NCBI GenBank assembly: GCA_002315155.1
Contig: DCFY01000057.1
Coordinates: forward strand, 1 to 16,119
Origin: Megamonas sp. UBA1792
GTDB taxonomy: Bacteria > Bacillota_C > Negativicutes > Selenomonadales > Selenomonadaceae
Length of the DNA: 16,119 nt
Reading direction: 5' to 3'
Shown here piece by piece: positions 1-6,970 of the stretch (within the stretch, counting starts at the first letter, position 1; every line of letters starts with the position of its first letter). The notes beneath the pieces are model-generated. The model worked only from the letters and a program-made list of their open reading frames with translations. It made no database searches and was not told the origin of the DNA. The position numbers and the translations under genes were made by a program.

Positions 1-57
1 ATTGTGATTTGGCTGGGTATCGGTGGTGTCTGGTGGAAGGTTTTAGGCTACTGGTAA
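1..57 (+). CDS. C-terminal tail of a membrane protein, probably a DASS-type anion transporter (5' end outside window)
   Basis: The window opens inside a reading frame that runs from base 1 to a TAA at 55-57. The 18 visible residues end in GGVWWKVLGYW, a hydrophobic Trp-rich tail. A tail of this kind (WWK-x-LG-x-W) is what I recall from divalent anion:sodium symporters of the DASS/SLC13 family, which import dicarboxylates or citrate. With only 18 residues visible this is a suggestion. That the stretch is the end of a real plus-strand gene is supported by the strong terminator 40 bases downstream. Confidence 0.5.
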   Translation: MVIWLGIGGVWWKVLGYW

Positions 58-96
58 TCCCTTCCTTAAATTTATATAAGATTTGTCGACGTATTA

Positions 97-143
97 AAAA
101 AATGCTTATCCCGCTACGTAATGTAGCAGGATAAGCATTTTTT
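97..143 (+). terminator. strong intrinsic terminator
   Basis: A 6-bp A/T outer stem continues into TGCTTATC and GGATAAGCA arms, one C/A mismatch and a GCTAC/GTAGC inner stem closing a five-base loop (118-122). A run of six T follows the GC-rich part. It ends the gene whose tail occupies 1-57. Because the left arm starts with six A, it could also work on the other strand. Confidence 0.92.
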
Positions 144-179
144 AATAAGCCTCTTTATTTGGACAAGTAACACTTATGA

Positions 180-208
180 TTGACATTTTTCTGTTTACAC
201 GATAAACT
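180..208 (+). promoter_or_regulatory. sigma-A type promoter of the MFS gene
   Basis: TTGACA at 180-185, a 17-bp spacer and TAAACT at 203-208. This predicts transcription starting near 215, giving a leader of about 117 nt before the ATG at 332. Confidence 0.7.
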
Positions 209-225
209 AAGTACTATTCGCTATA

Positions 226-239
226 GTTAACTAGTTAAC
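226..239. promoter_or_regulatory. perfect palindrome, candidate operator for the MarR regulator
   Basis: GTTAACTAGTTAAC is a perfect 14-bp palindrome lying about 11-24 bases downstream of the predicted start of the MFS transcript. MarR-family dimers bind AT-rich palindromes of about this size, and a MarR gene follows the transporter. The link is inference. No copy of the same palindrome was seen at the marR promoter. Confidence 0.45.
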
Positions 240-331
240 CAATACGCACATAATGGATTTTATTATTTTTGGTGAACACAAATAGTATACTAATTAACAA
301 TTATTATTTACAATTTGAAAGGACACAATTC

Positions 332-1522
332 ATGCAAAAAACAAACTTATGGACAAAAAACTTTATCTCTCTTATCGGTGCAAACGGCCTGCTGTTTGCC
401 AGCTTTCATTTTCTTTTGCCAACTCTGCCAATCTACGCTGCTTCTACTGGTGCAAGCGGTGGTGAAATCGGTCTTATAACAGGAATTTTTGGGTTTTCTG
501 CTATTTTCATTCGGCTTTTTACCGATACAGGTGTTCGTTCGATCGGCAAAAAGAAATGCCTTTATATTGGTCTGCTCATTTCCTTTCTCTGTACGCTCAG
601 CTATGCATTCTTCAACTCGGTCAACGAACTTATCATTGCACGGATTTTCCACGGCTTTGGCTTTGGTCTGAGCACAACCTTTGCTGCTACACTTGCAGCA
701 GATGTTATACCATCTGCCCGCCGCGGCGAAGGCATTGGTTACTTCGGTTTGGGCAGTACCGTTGCTATGGCATTAGCTCCGGCATTTGGCGTCATACTGC
801 TTTCCGACTTTGGTTCTTACCCATTATTTATTTTGTCTGCTGCAATGACAGGATTTGCTCTTCTGAGTGCCCGCGTTTGCCAGATAAAAGAAGCTGTATC
901 GGAAATTCCGACTTCAGCTATTCATTCATCATTAAAGAACAAAATTTTTGAGCACGGTACGGGTGTACCTGCTATACTCACGATACTTTTTGGTATCGCT
1001 TATGGCAGTGTAAACACTTTTATTATCATGATGGCAAATGAAGCAGGTATCAGCAATGCCGGCCTTTTCTTTATCATTGGAACAATTTTTGTTTTTGTCT
1101 CACGTCCATTTGGTGGCAGAATCTTTGACAAAAAAGGCCCTTTATGGGTTATTTTACCAGGTGGTATTTTCTTTATTATTGCTCTTTTTATCTTGGTCAA
1201 TGCTCGTTCACTCAATGTTCTTCTTATTTCTTCTGTCTTTTATGGTATTGGCGGAGGCCTTCTCCTTCCGGCACTCATGACCTGGATGCTGAATATGGTC
1301 CGTTCTGATCGCCGCAGCGGAGCCAGTGCAACCTTCTATAACATGCTGGATATTGGCACAAGCGGTGGCATTATTTTCCTTGGCAGCATTGCCGGCACTG
1401 TCGGTTATATCAACATGTATAACTATGTCATCGGTGCTATGGTCTTATTTCTTCTTTTCTTTTTTATTCAGCTTTTCTTTAAACCGCAAAAAGAGCTGAA
1501 CCCTGAGCAAAATGAAAACTAA
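332..1522 (+). CDS. MFS transporter, probable efflux pump
   Basis: This 396-residue protein is hydrophobic throughout and fits the usual 12-helix major facilitator fold of the inner membrane. A diverged motif A follows helix 2 (RLFTDTGVRSIGKKK, about residues 62-76), and a second copy sits in the C-terminal half (RPFGGRIFDKKG), as expected for the duplicated fold. Glycine-rich helices (GFGFGLSTT, GIGGGLL) also match the family. The ATG at 332 is preferred because GAAAGGA lies about 8 bases upstream. A TTG at 269 is in frame but would add 21 poorly conserved-looking residues and has no good ribosome site. The substrate cannot be read from the sequence. A MarR regulator 60 bases downstream on the same strand suggests drug or metabolite efflux under repressor control. 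Confidence 0.9.
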   Translation: MQKTNLWTKNFISLIGANGLLFASFHFLLPTLPIYAASTGASGGEIGLITGIFGFSAIFIRLFTDTGVRSIGKKKCLYIGLLISFLCTLSYAFFNSVNELIIARIFHGFGFGLSTTFAATLAADVIPSARRGEGIGYFGLGSTVAMALAPAFGVILLSDFGSYPLFILSAAMTGFALLSARVCQIKEAVSEIPTSAIHSSLKNKIFEHGTGVPAILTILFGIAYGSVNTFIIMMANEAGISNAGLFFIIGTIFVFVSRPFGGRIFDKKGPLWVILPGGIFFIIALFILVNARSLNVLLISSVFYGIGGGLLLPALMTWMLNMVRSDRRSGASATFYNMLDIGTSGGIIFLGSIAGTVGYINMYNYVIGAMVLFLLFFFIQLFFKPQKELNPEQNEN

Positions 1523-1535
1523 CACAGGAACCCCC

Positions 1536-1566
1536 TTGCTATCTTCTTGATTTTCTGCTATAAAAT
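1536..1566 (+). promoter_or_regulatory. promoter of the MarR gene (extended -10)
   Basis: TTGCTA at 1536-1541, a 17-bp spacer and TATAAA at 1559-1564, preceded by TG at 1556-1557 (extended -10). The predicted start near 1571 leaves only about 12 nt before the GTG at 1583. CTAT and ATAG elements around the -10 form a weak inverted repeat that could hold an autoregulatory site. Confidence 0.65.
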
Positions 1567-1582
1567 AGATAGTAGAAAGGGC

Positions 1583-2041
1583 GTGACAACCATTTATTCG
1601 ACAAATAAAAAACAACCCGGGCTCGATTCAGCAGATCAGGTAATGCATCAGATCTATCAAACGACCCGTGCCTTATCAAAAACGCTAAACAGCGAAATAA
1701 GCAATCACGGTCTTTACAGTTCCGAGTGGTCCATTGTGAAACTAATTCACGAGCAGGGCAGTATGGCACAGATTGCTCTGGCAAACTATCTGAACATCGA
1801 GCCCGCCGCAATTTCAAAGGCACTTGCCAAGCTCGAAAAAAAAGGCATTGTCGCCCGATGTTTTGGCAAAGATAAACGCGAGAAATATATTTATCTGACA
1901 CCAGCAGTCAATGAAGAATACGATACCCTAAATGCGGTTGTTAGCGCCCATCGATCGCGGGCCTTGAACGGGCTGACAGAAAAAGACCGTCAGCAGCTTA
2001 TCACTCTGCTGCAGCAGATTTATACAAATGTATTTACATGA
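1583..2041 (+). CDS. MarR-family transcriptional regulator
   Basis: The 152-residue protein has MarR architecture: a dimerisation helix (about 10-40), a winged helix-turn-helix (about 45-105, including LANYLNIEPAAISKALAKLEKKG as recognition region and the GKDKREKYIYLT wing with the family's D-x-R element), and C-terminal dimer helices. Proteins of this family are dimeric cytoplasmic repressors released by small ligands or oxidation. One Cys lies next to the wing (ARCFG), but a redox role is not demonstrable here. The start is uncertain. GTG 1583 gives a family-typical N-terminus, though GAAAGG lies only 2-3 bases before it. ATT 1592 would give better spacing, and ATG 1643 would clip the first helix. 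The most likely target is the preceding MFS gene. Confidence 0.88.
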   Translation: MTTIYSTNKKQPGLDSADQVMHQIYQTTRALSKTLNSEISNHGLYSSEWSIVKLIHEQGSMAQIALANYLNIEPAAISKALAKLEKKGIVARCFGKDKREKYIYLTPAVNEEYDTLNAVVSAHRSRALNGLTEKDRQQLITLLQQIYTNVFT

Positions 2042-2072
2042 TGATATAATTTGTCTTGCCTATATTGTAACC

Positions 2073-2105
2073 AAAACACCACATCTATTGATATGTGGTG
2101 TTTTT
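2073..2105. terminator. intrinsic terminator between convergent genes
   Basis: CACCACAT (2077-2084) pairs perfectly with ATGTGGTG (2093-2100) around an eight-base loop, extended by AAAA/TTTT. It is followed by T-rich sequence on the plus strand and by TTTT on the minus strand, so it can serve both the MarR gene and the minus-strand EamA gene ending at 2183. Confidence 0.88.
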
Positions 2106-2182
2106 ATCGTGCATTTAAAAAAGATCACTAAACGCCTAAAGAATAATGATGCTATTCCAGCCCATTGATTTTATTACAAAAC

Positions 2183-3112
2183 TCACGCCCTACGCAGCCA
2201 ATGATGCTCGATATATTCCTCCAGCACATTGCTATGCGTTGTCAGATAGACACCGCCAAATATTGCCAGTGCACCACCGCATTCCCCAATGCCAATAACT
2301 TCATTAAAAAGCAGTGCACCGCCAATCATACCGACGATCGGTGTGATATTCTGAAAAATCGACGTAACACTAGGTCCGGCATTCTTAACACCAATATTCC
2401 AGAACAGCATCGCCATTACCCCGCCCAAAAACACCGTATAGAAATATGCGGCCCACGAAAGCGTTGGCAAAAATACAGGTGTTAGTTCCCCTGTGATCAA
2501 ACCATAGCCGGCTGTACAAATCGCCCCAAAAAGACCTGCCCAGGCCGTTGCCGCCATCGCTGAAATCTTCTGCATAACCCGAAGACCAATCACAGAGTAG
2601 ATCGTCCAAAAAATCTGGCAGACAAAAAAGAGAATATCCCCCTTATTAAAGTCAATTTTCGCAACCACCTCCATCGAACCGTGGCTCACGACGGATAGTA
2701 CTCCGATAAAGGAAATCACGATACCGATCCATGCCAGAAGGTTTAGCCGTTCTTTTATAAAAAGCGCCGCCATAAATGATGTAATTGCCGGTGATGTCGC
2801 TGCAATAAGCGTACAGTTCGTCACCGTCGAGTACTGAAGTCCCGTGAACTGCGTAACATTATTAATGAATATTCCCGTAACCCCCATAGCTGCAAGTGGT
2901 AGCCAGCAGGAACGCGGTGGTCTGATACCTTTATCCCTGCGCAAATACATCAACAAAAAAAATATCCCACTAATCAGTAAATAGCGTGCACAAGTAATCG
3001 TCACAGGTGACCAGTCTGCAATAAGCAGTTTGATACACAGCGGCTGTATACCCCAGACAATCGTCGTAAATATGAGTAGTAAATAAGTTTCCTTTTTTAC
3101 ATCCAAATCCAT
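2183..3112 (-). CDS. EamA/DMT-family transporter (first copy)
   Basis: A 309-residue integral membrane protein with about ten hydrophobic helices arranged as two EamA repeats. The first repeat covers about 10-140 (WGIQPLCIKLLIADWSP, then ATSPAITSFMAALFIKERL) and the second about 155-295 (QIFWTIYSVIGLRVMQK, then ITPIVGMIGGALLFNEVIG). The [S/T]P...E pattern near the end of each repeat is characteristic of drug/metabolite transporters, usually exporters of amino acids or other metabolites. The substrate is unknown. ATG 3112 is chosen because GAGAGGTG lies 11 bases upstream. A GTG at 3124 is in frame, but that codon overlaps the ribosome site. It is a monocistronic minus-strand unit, separated from the next EamA gene by a terminator at 3314-3363. 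Confidence 0.9.
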   Translation of the reverse strand: MDLDVKKETYLLLIFTTIVWGIQPLCIKLLIADWSPVTITCARYLLISGIFFLLMYLRRDKGIRPPRSCWLPLAAMGVTGIFINNVTQFTGLQYSTVTNCTLIAATSPAITSFMAALFIKERLNLLAWIGIVISFIGVLSVVSHGSMEVVAKIDFNKGDILFFVCQIFWTIYSVIGLRVMQKISAMAATAWAGLFGAICTAGYGLITGELTPVFLPTLSWAAYFYTVFLGGVMAMLFWNIGVKNAGPSVTSIFQNITPIVGMIGGALLFNEVIGIGECGGALAIFGGVYLTTHSNVLEEYIEHHWLRRA

Positions 3113-3154
3113 TTTTGCAAGCACCTCTCATGACAGAATACAGCAAACCACATG

Positions 3155-3181
3155 ATTATACAAGCCCGATTAAAGTATCAA
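3155..3181 (-). promoter_or_regulatory. possible promoter of the first EamA gene
   Basis: Minus-strand TATAAT at 3160-3155 is preceded by TTGATA at 3181-3176 with a short 15-bp spacer. A TTGACA at 3205-3200 also lies upstream but has no good -10 at 17 bp. The assignment is tentative. Confidence 0.4.
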
Positions 3182-3313
3182 TTGTCCGACCGATAAATAT
3201 GTCAACCAATTTAGCAAACCCCTTGCTGAAAAGCGATCCTTTCGTCAATATCAACTGCACAGCATTATCATTACACAAATAAAACTGTCAGCAAAAACGT
3301 CAAACACATATAG

Positions 3314-3363
3314 AAAAACGTCTGCCATGCAATCATAAAAGATTACATTGACAGACGTTTTTT
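3314..3363 (-). terminator. terminator of the manA-EamA operon
   Basis: Minus-strand ACGTCTG and CAGACGT arms extended by A/T pairs close a partly paired loop of about 27 bases. A run of five T follows in the minus direction (3318-3314). It lies 13 bases beyond the stop codon of the second EamA gene. Confidence 0.8.
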
Positions 3364-3375
3364 CTTTATTCCATT

Positions 3376-4296
3376 TCATTTCACAAAATGCATTTCTGCT
3401 TCCTGGTCTTCGTTTTGTCTTCCGCCACGCATGGCAAGCACAACACCGGAAACAATAAGCAATGACCCCAGCCAAAACAACTCCGTAATAGTCTCACCAA
3501 GGAAAAGCCAGCCAAGCCCTGTCCCGACAATCGGCTGGAAAAAGAAAAACAATCCTCCAACCGATGCATCCATAAGCAATAAGCCCTTATTCCAAAGAAT
3601 AAAACCACCCGCCGTTGAAACAATGCCAAGGTAAAGCACAGAGCCCCATACATTCCATGTCAAAAGCATGCCCCAATCAGCAGTCTCCGTCAACCACCAA
3701 AGTGAATAAGGTGCCAGCAAAATCACAGGAACACATACAGCATAAAAAGTTATTGCAACCGATGAATAATCTGATGGCAATTTTTTTAAAAGCACTGACA
3801 TAATCGCCCAGGTTACTGCCGCTGCAATCAGCGATACCCCGCCCCAGATACTTGCAATCTGAAGATTATCCGGATCAATGACAATAATCACAACTCCACT
3901 TGTCGCCAGCACAACAGACAAAATCTTCTGCCAGGTGAAAAACTCCCGGAGCCATATCCGGGCAAAAATCACCATAAACGCCGGAGTTGCTGCTGTAATA
4001 ATCGACCCCATTTGCGCCGATGACAACATCGTACCTGTTTCCTGTGTAACAATAGAAATTGTATTGCCGACAAAACCAATCAAAAAAAGCATTTTCCAAT
4101 CCTTGCGTCGGATTTTCCAGGAAATCTTCATGCTGCGTCCCAAAAAATAAAGTACCACAATTGCTGTGACGTAACGCAGCCAGACAAGCTGTACTGGTGG
4201 AATAACTGCAATGACTACTTTCACTACAACAAACATACCACCCCATATGCTCGCCGCCAACGATAAATAAAGTGCACCCAACAACAATTTTTTCAT
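3376..4296 (-). CDS. EamA/DMT-family transporter (second copy)
   Basis: A 306-residue membrane protein with about ten helices in two EamA repeats: WGGMFVVVKVVIAVIPPVQ near the start, TAATPAFMVIFARIWLREF closing repeat one, and FFFQPIVGTGLGWLFLGETI closing repeat two. It ends in a polar tail. It belongs to the inner-membrane drug/metabolite transporter superfamily; the substrate is not predictable. Its sequence is clearly different from the EamA protein at 2183-3112, so the pair is not a recent duplication. The ATG at 4296 lies 17 intergenic bases after the manA stop, with a weak GGGA/AAGG ribosome site, so it is most likely co-transcribed and perhaps translationally coupled with manA. Confidence 0.9.
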   Translation of the reverse strand: MKKLLLGALYLSLAASIWGGMFVVVKVVIAVIPPVQLVWLRYVTAIVVLYFLGRSMKISWKIRRKDWKMLFLIGFVGNTISIVTQETGTMLSSAQMGSIITAATPAFMVIFARIWLREFFTWQKILSVVLATSGVVIIVIDPDNLQIASIWGGVSLIAAAVTWAIMSVLLKKLPSDYSSVAITFYAVCVPVILLAPYSLWWLTETADWGMLLTWNVWGSVLYLGIVSTAGGFILWNKGLLLMDASVGGLFFFFQPIVGTGLGWLFLGETITELFWLGSLLIVSGVVLAMRGGRQNEDQEAEMHFVK

Positions 4297-4314
4297 TCCA
4301 TTCCCGACCTTACT

Positions 4315-5277
4315 TTATACCATACTCAAAATAAAATCGCCTTCACCCTTGAGCAGATATTCACCCATTTCTGCCGGAATAAAGACAGACTCTCCTTTTT
4401 CAATTGTCATCTCACCAGCTGCATATTCAATCTGCAGCGTGCCATCAAGCACCAAAATCGACTGAAAGCTTTTTTTGGTTGCCTGCAAATGACATTTTCC
4501 ATGCAAATCAAAGTGATACACCGTGAAATACTCGCACTGTACAAGAAGATCGGCCTTGTAGTTTGCAAAAAAATCCATCTCTAATGCAGCCTTTGTTTCA
4601 TGTGTCGGGCACACTAATTTCGTCACATCAACGGCCTTTGCTACATGGAGTTCCCGTGGCTTGCCATTGTTGCCCAGGCGCCCATAATCATAGATCCGAT
4701 ATGTCGTGTTCGAATTCTGCTGGATCTCTGCAATAAGGATTCCTTTGCCGATGGCATGAAGCGTTCCGGCCTCGATAAAAAACACATCGCCCTTATGGAC
4801 CTTCACGCGATTACATACATCAAGAAGTGTATGATCAGCGATGCGGCTTTCAAATTCATCCTTTGAAATTTCTTTTTTAAAACCATATAACAAACTTGCA
4901 CCCGGTTCACAGTCAACAATATACCACATCTCCGTCTTGCCATATTCACCCTCAACACGCAGTGCATATTCATTTTCCGGATGAACCTGCACTGAAAGAT
5001 TATCTTTTGCATCAATAAGTTTGATAAGCAGCGGAAAATAACTAAACCGACTTCCATGTGTTCCAAGGATACGTTCCCCCTGCTGTGCAATATAGCTTTC
5101 CAGTGTCATTCCTCTGGCCTTACCATTCAGAATGATGCTCTGTCCGTCCTTATGGCAGGCAAGTTCCCAGCTCTCTGCCACCTTTTCAAGATCGGTTGCC
5201 TTATTATATTTTGTTTTCAAAGTTGTACCGCCCCATATATAGTCCTTGAGTGGTGCCTGCAATTTCAATGGATACAT
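4315..5277 (-). CDS. manA: mannose-6-phosphate isomerase, class I (Bacillus-type)
   Basis: Interconverts mannose 6-phosphate and fructose 6-phosphate (EC 5.3.1.8), joining mannose use and nucleotide-sugar supply to glycolysis in the cytoplasm. The 320-residue length matches the short Bacillus-type enzymes (about 315). The cupin metal site is visible: Q97 and H99 in SVQVHPENEY, E116 in GKTEMWY, and H174 in AGTLHAIGKG, with the YRIYDYGR segment (193-200) containing the conserved catalytic-region Arg. ATG 5277 is preferred because AGGGGG lies about 9 bases upstream and the protein then starts MYPLKLQAPLKDYIWGG, like its relatives. An upstream in-frame start at 5355 would add 26 residues of non-family character. 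It is the first gene of a two-gene unit with an EamA transporter and lies downstream of the EIIA-like gene on the same strand. Confidence 0.93.
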   Translation of the reverse strand: MYPLKLQAPLKDYIWGGTTLKTKYNKATDLEKVAESWELACHKDGQSIILNGKARGMTLESYIAQQGERILGTHGSRFSYFPLLIKLIDAKDNLSVQVHPENEYALRVEGEYGKTEMWYIVDCEPGASLLYGFKKEISKDEFESRIADHTLLDVCNRVKVHKGDVFFIEAGTLHAIGKGILIAEIQQNSNTTYRIYDYGRLGNNGKPRELHVAKAVDVTKLVCPTHETKAALEMDFFANYKADLLVQCEYFTVYHFDLHGKCHLQATKKSFQSILVLDGTLQIEYAAGEMTIEKGESVFIPAEMGEYLLKGEGDFILSMV

Positions 5278-5443
5278 TACGTTTGTCCCCCTACTAATCA
5301 TTTGCCCGACCAAAATAATTCTCTGGTTATCAACAAATATACAGCAAAAAACCACTCCCTATATATATTACCAAAGCGTTACATGGATGGGATACTATAC
5401 ATTATTTCAGCAAATCCATCTGCTTCTTTGCCTTACTATCTAT

Positions 5444-5472
5444 AGTATACCGTATTTCCCTAAAAATCAAAA
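5444..5472 (-). promoter_or_regulatory. possible manA promoter
   Basis: On the minus strand TATACT (5449-5444) follows TTTTGA (5472-5467) after 17 bases. It would give a manA leader of about 160 nt. I recognise no known riboswitch in that leader. Confidence 0.4.
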
Positions 5473-5503
5473 CCTGCAATCACCTTTTGCTTTTTACTAT
5501 CTT

Positions 5504-5528
5504 CCAGCAAGTTTTTAAAAACTGCTGG
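5504..5528 (-). other. hairpin overlapping the stop codon of the EIIA-like gene
   Basis: Minus-strand CCAGCA (5528-5523) and TGCTGG (5509-5504) flank a GTTTTT/AAAAAC inner stem with one bulged T. The stop codon TAA (5517-5515) sits inside it. No T-run follows, so it is not a standard terminator. It may protect or process the mRNA, or reduce read-through towards manA. Confidence 0.5.
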
Positions 5529-5898
5529 CTTCATTCCAGCTGCTATCAGGCTCCTGATAAATCTGCTTTATGCTCTCAATACTCCAGGAATCCTTAAGTC
5601 CATACAGTTTGAATACAAGCGGCAGACTCATACCGCAAATAATATCAGCCCTAGCCTGACATCTGCAGCTTTGTATAAGATATATTGCTTCATTAAATGC
5701 CGTGCTGCCAAAAACATCGCTGACAATAAGAATCTCTTCACCTGTTCCCTGAATATATGCTCGAAGCTTGCGAATAAACACTTCCTTTGTCACAGAATCA
5801 AGCTCCATAACGTCGATCTCCGGTTTTGCATAGAAGTTCTCCATCGCTTTATACATTTCATTTGCCAACCCACCATTTGATACCAATAACATTTTCAT
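5515..5898 (-). CDS. PTS mannose-family EIIA-like protein lacking the phosphorylatable His
   Basis: The 127-residue cytoplasmic protein matches the mannose/sorbose-family EIIA fold, an alpha/beta domain that normally carries phosphate from HPr to EIIB. The starting strand MKMLLVSNGGLANEM aligns with the family's (V/A)(S/T)HG-x-(L/A)A, but the active-site His is Asn8 (codon AAT, minus strand 5877-5875). The second conserved element, IVSDVFGSTAFNEA (Asp61, about 58-71), and the third, CGMSLPLVFKL (88-98, matching G-(V/M)-N-(I/L)-P-M), are both kept. The length matches single-domain EIIA. AGAGGTG lies about 7 bases before ATG 5898. No EIIB, EIIC or EIID gene is in the window. It diverges from a DeoR regulator. 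Either it is a phosphorylation-dead regulatory relative or it uses another residue. Confidence 0.8.
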   Translation of the reverse strand: MKMLLVSNGGLANEMYKAMENFYAKPEIDVMELDSVTKEVFIRKLRAYIQGTGEEILIVSDVFGSTAFNEAIYLIQSCRCQARADIICGMSLPLVFKLYGLKDSWSIESIKQIYQEPDSSWNEASSF

Positions 5899-5944
5899 TT
5901 TTCTTCACCTCTGCTGATTCCAGGCGCGCACCTTTTATGTGTGT

Positions 5945-5973
5945 ATCATACTGTTATCCGACTTTTTCGTCAA
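5945..5973 (-). promoter_or_regulatory. promoter of the EIIA-like gene
   Basis: On the minus strand TTGACG (5973-5968), a 17-bp spacer and TATGAT (5950-5945). Transcription would start near 5938, leaving a leader of about 40 nt. One TGTTAT half-site falls inside the spacer (5952-5957) and another just upstream of the -35 (5982-5987). Confidence 0.72.
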
Positions 5974-6069
5974 TGCCAAAATGTTATGTTTTTGATATTT
6001 TATACACAAAAATATCATTTTTTGTTATCTTACCATATAAATATGTGTTATAATAACAAAAACATAACA
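5952..6069. promoter_or_regulatory. cluster of TGTTAT/ATAACA half-sites between divergent genes, candidate DeoR-family operators
   Basis: Six copies of the hexamer lie in this stretch: TGTTAT at 5952, 5982, 6023 and 6046 and its complement ATAACA at 6053 and 6064. Two of them form the perfect palindrome TGTTATaATAACA (6046-6058) over the regulator's -10. The 13-mer TGTTATGTTTTTG (5982-5994) is repeated inverted at 6057-6069, TTTTTGTTAT (6019-6028) inverted at 6053-6062, and GATATTTT/AAAATATC forms a further inverted repeat (5994-6016). The arrangement suggests cooperative or looping repression of both promoters by the DeoR protein. Confidence 0.6.
6046..6054 (+). promoter_or_regulatory. extended -10 promoter of the DeoR gene
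   Basis: TGT followed by a perfect TATAAT (6049-6054). The -35 at 17 bp (TATCTT, 6026-6031) is poor, as is usual for extended -10 promoters. Transcription would start near 6061, inside the 6057-6069 repeat, an arrangement typical of repression. Confidence 0.62.
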
Positions 6070-6085
6070 TATATGAGGTGCCTAC

Positions 6086-6847
6086 ATGAACGCTATCCAC
6101 CGTCGGGAAAAAATTCTTTCATATCTGGAAACAAATCAAAATGTATATATCACCGAGCTAGCCGAAAATCTGCAGGTATCGGCTATGACTATCCGCCGTG
6201 ATCTTATACGTCTTGCAGAAATTGGAATCGTGACACTGCTGCGCGGTGGTGCCGCACTGAATCGTGGTACCGGATTCGAATACAGTAACCGTTTTCGCAA
6301 GAAGCAGTTTCCAGAAGAGAAATACCGTATTGCCGCCTACTGTGCCGATCTTGTTACAGAAGGTTCATCCGTCTTTATCGACTGTGGCACGACTCCGGAA
6401 AAAATAGCCGAACTGCTTCTTCCGAAAAAGAATATCATTGTCCTGACACATTCCTTGCCTGCTGCAAATATTCTTAGTGCCGCCAAGGACCTGAAACTCA
6501 TTATGGTTCCTGGCATATTTGCCGAAAAGCCACGTGGCTTCATGGGCCAAATGACGAGTGATTTTGTTCGTCGCTTCAAAATCGACATTCTTTTTCTTGG
6601 TACCAACGGTCTTGATCTTATCCATGGTGCCACAACACCAGACCTTATTGATGCCGAAACAAAGCAATCTATTATCAGACAAGCAGACAAAGTCATTGTC
6701 GCAACAGATCATACAAAACTCGGTCAAAGCTTTTTCCTTACAATGGCTCCACTAAAAGACATTGATCTCATCGTTACCGATAAATTTGCAGATCTGCAAA
6801 TCATTCAGGAACTGCGCAGCGCCGGTACAGAAGTTGTTCTTGTCTAA
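6086..6847 (+). CDS. DeoR-family sugar-metabolism regulator
   Basis: The 253-residue protein has the complete DeoR layout. An N-terminal winged helix-turn-helix (about 5-60) contains ITELAENLQVSAMTIRRDL followed by LLRGGAAL, where most relatives have R-x-HGGA (the His is Arg here). The C-terminal DeoRC sensor domain (about 75-235) carries FIDCGTTPEKIAELL and LGTNGLD, a ribose/sugar-phosphate-isomerase-like fold that senses phosphorylated sugars. These proteins usually repress sugar-use genes. GAGGTG lies 6 bases before ATG 6086. The divergent EIIA-like gene, the half-sites between them and the nearby manA suggest control by a sugar phosphate. The AEC permease 123 bases downstream has no intervening terminator and may be part of the same transcript. 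Confidence 0.92.
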   Translation: MNAIHRREKILSYLETNQNVYITELAENLQVSAMTIRRDLIRLAEIGIVTLLRGGAALNRGTGFEYSNRFRKKQFPEEKYRIAAYCADLVTEGSSVFIDCGTTPEKIAELLLPKKNIIVLTHSLPAANILSAAKDLKLIMVPGIFAEKPRGFMGQMTSDFVRRFKIDILFLGTNGLDLIHGATTPDLIDAETKQSIIRQADKVIVATDHTKLGQSFFLTMAPLKDIDLIVTDKFADLQIIQELRSAGTEVVLV

Positions 6848-6970
6848 TCCTCATATAAAACAAGCGATTCAGAGAAATCATACTTTTGGTATTTTGTCTG
6901 TTCCTATTGTATTTCTTTGTTTTGCATGATAGGATTTAGATAAGTAATTGATTGTATGGAGGATTTTTTC

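Noticed and set aside
2165..2485. 106-codon plus-strand frame inside the first EamA gene
   Set aside because: Antisense shadow of a clear membrane protein gene; no family resemblance.
2183..4296. Tandem duplication of EamA transporter genes
   Set aside because: The two proteins differ along their whole length and are in separate transcription units, so a recent duplication is not supported.
5355..5400. CcpA cre-like sequence upstream of manA (TGTAACGCTTTGGT region)
   Set aside because: The central A-n-CG-n-T can be aligned, but then the flanking TG and CA positions do not match the cre consensus.
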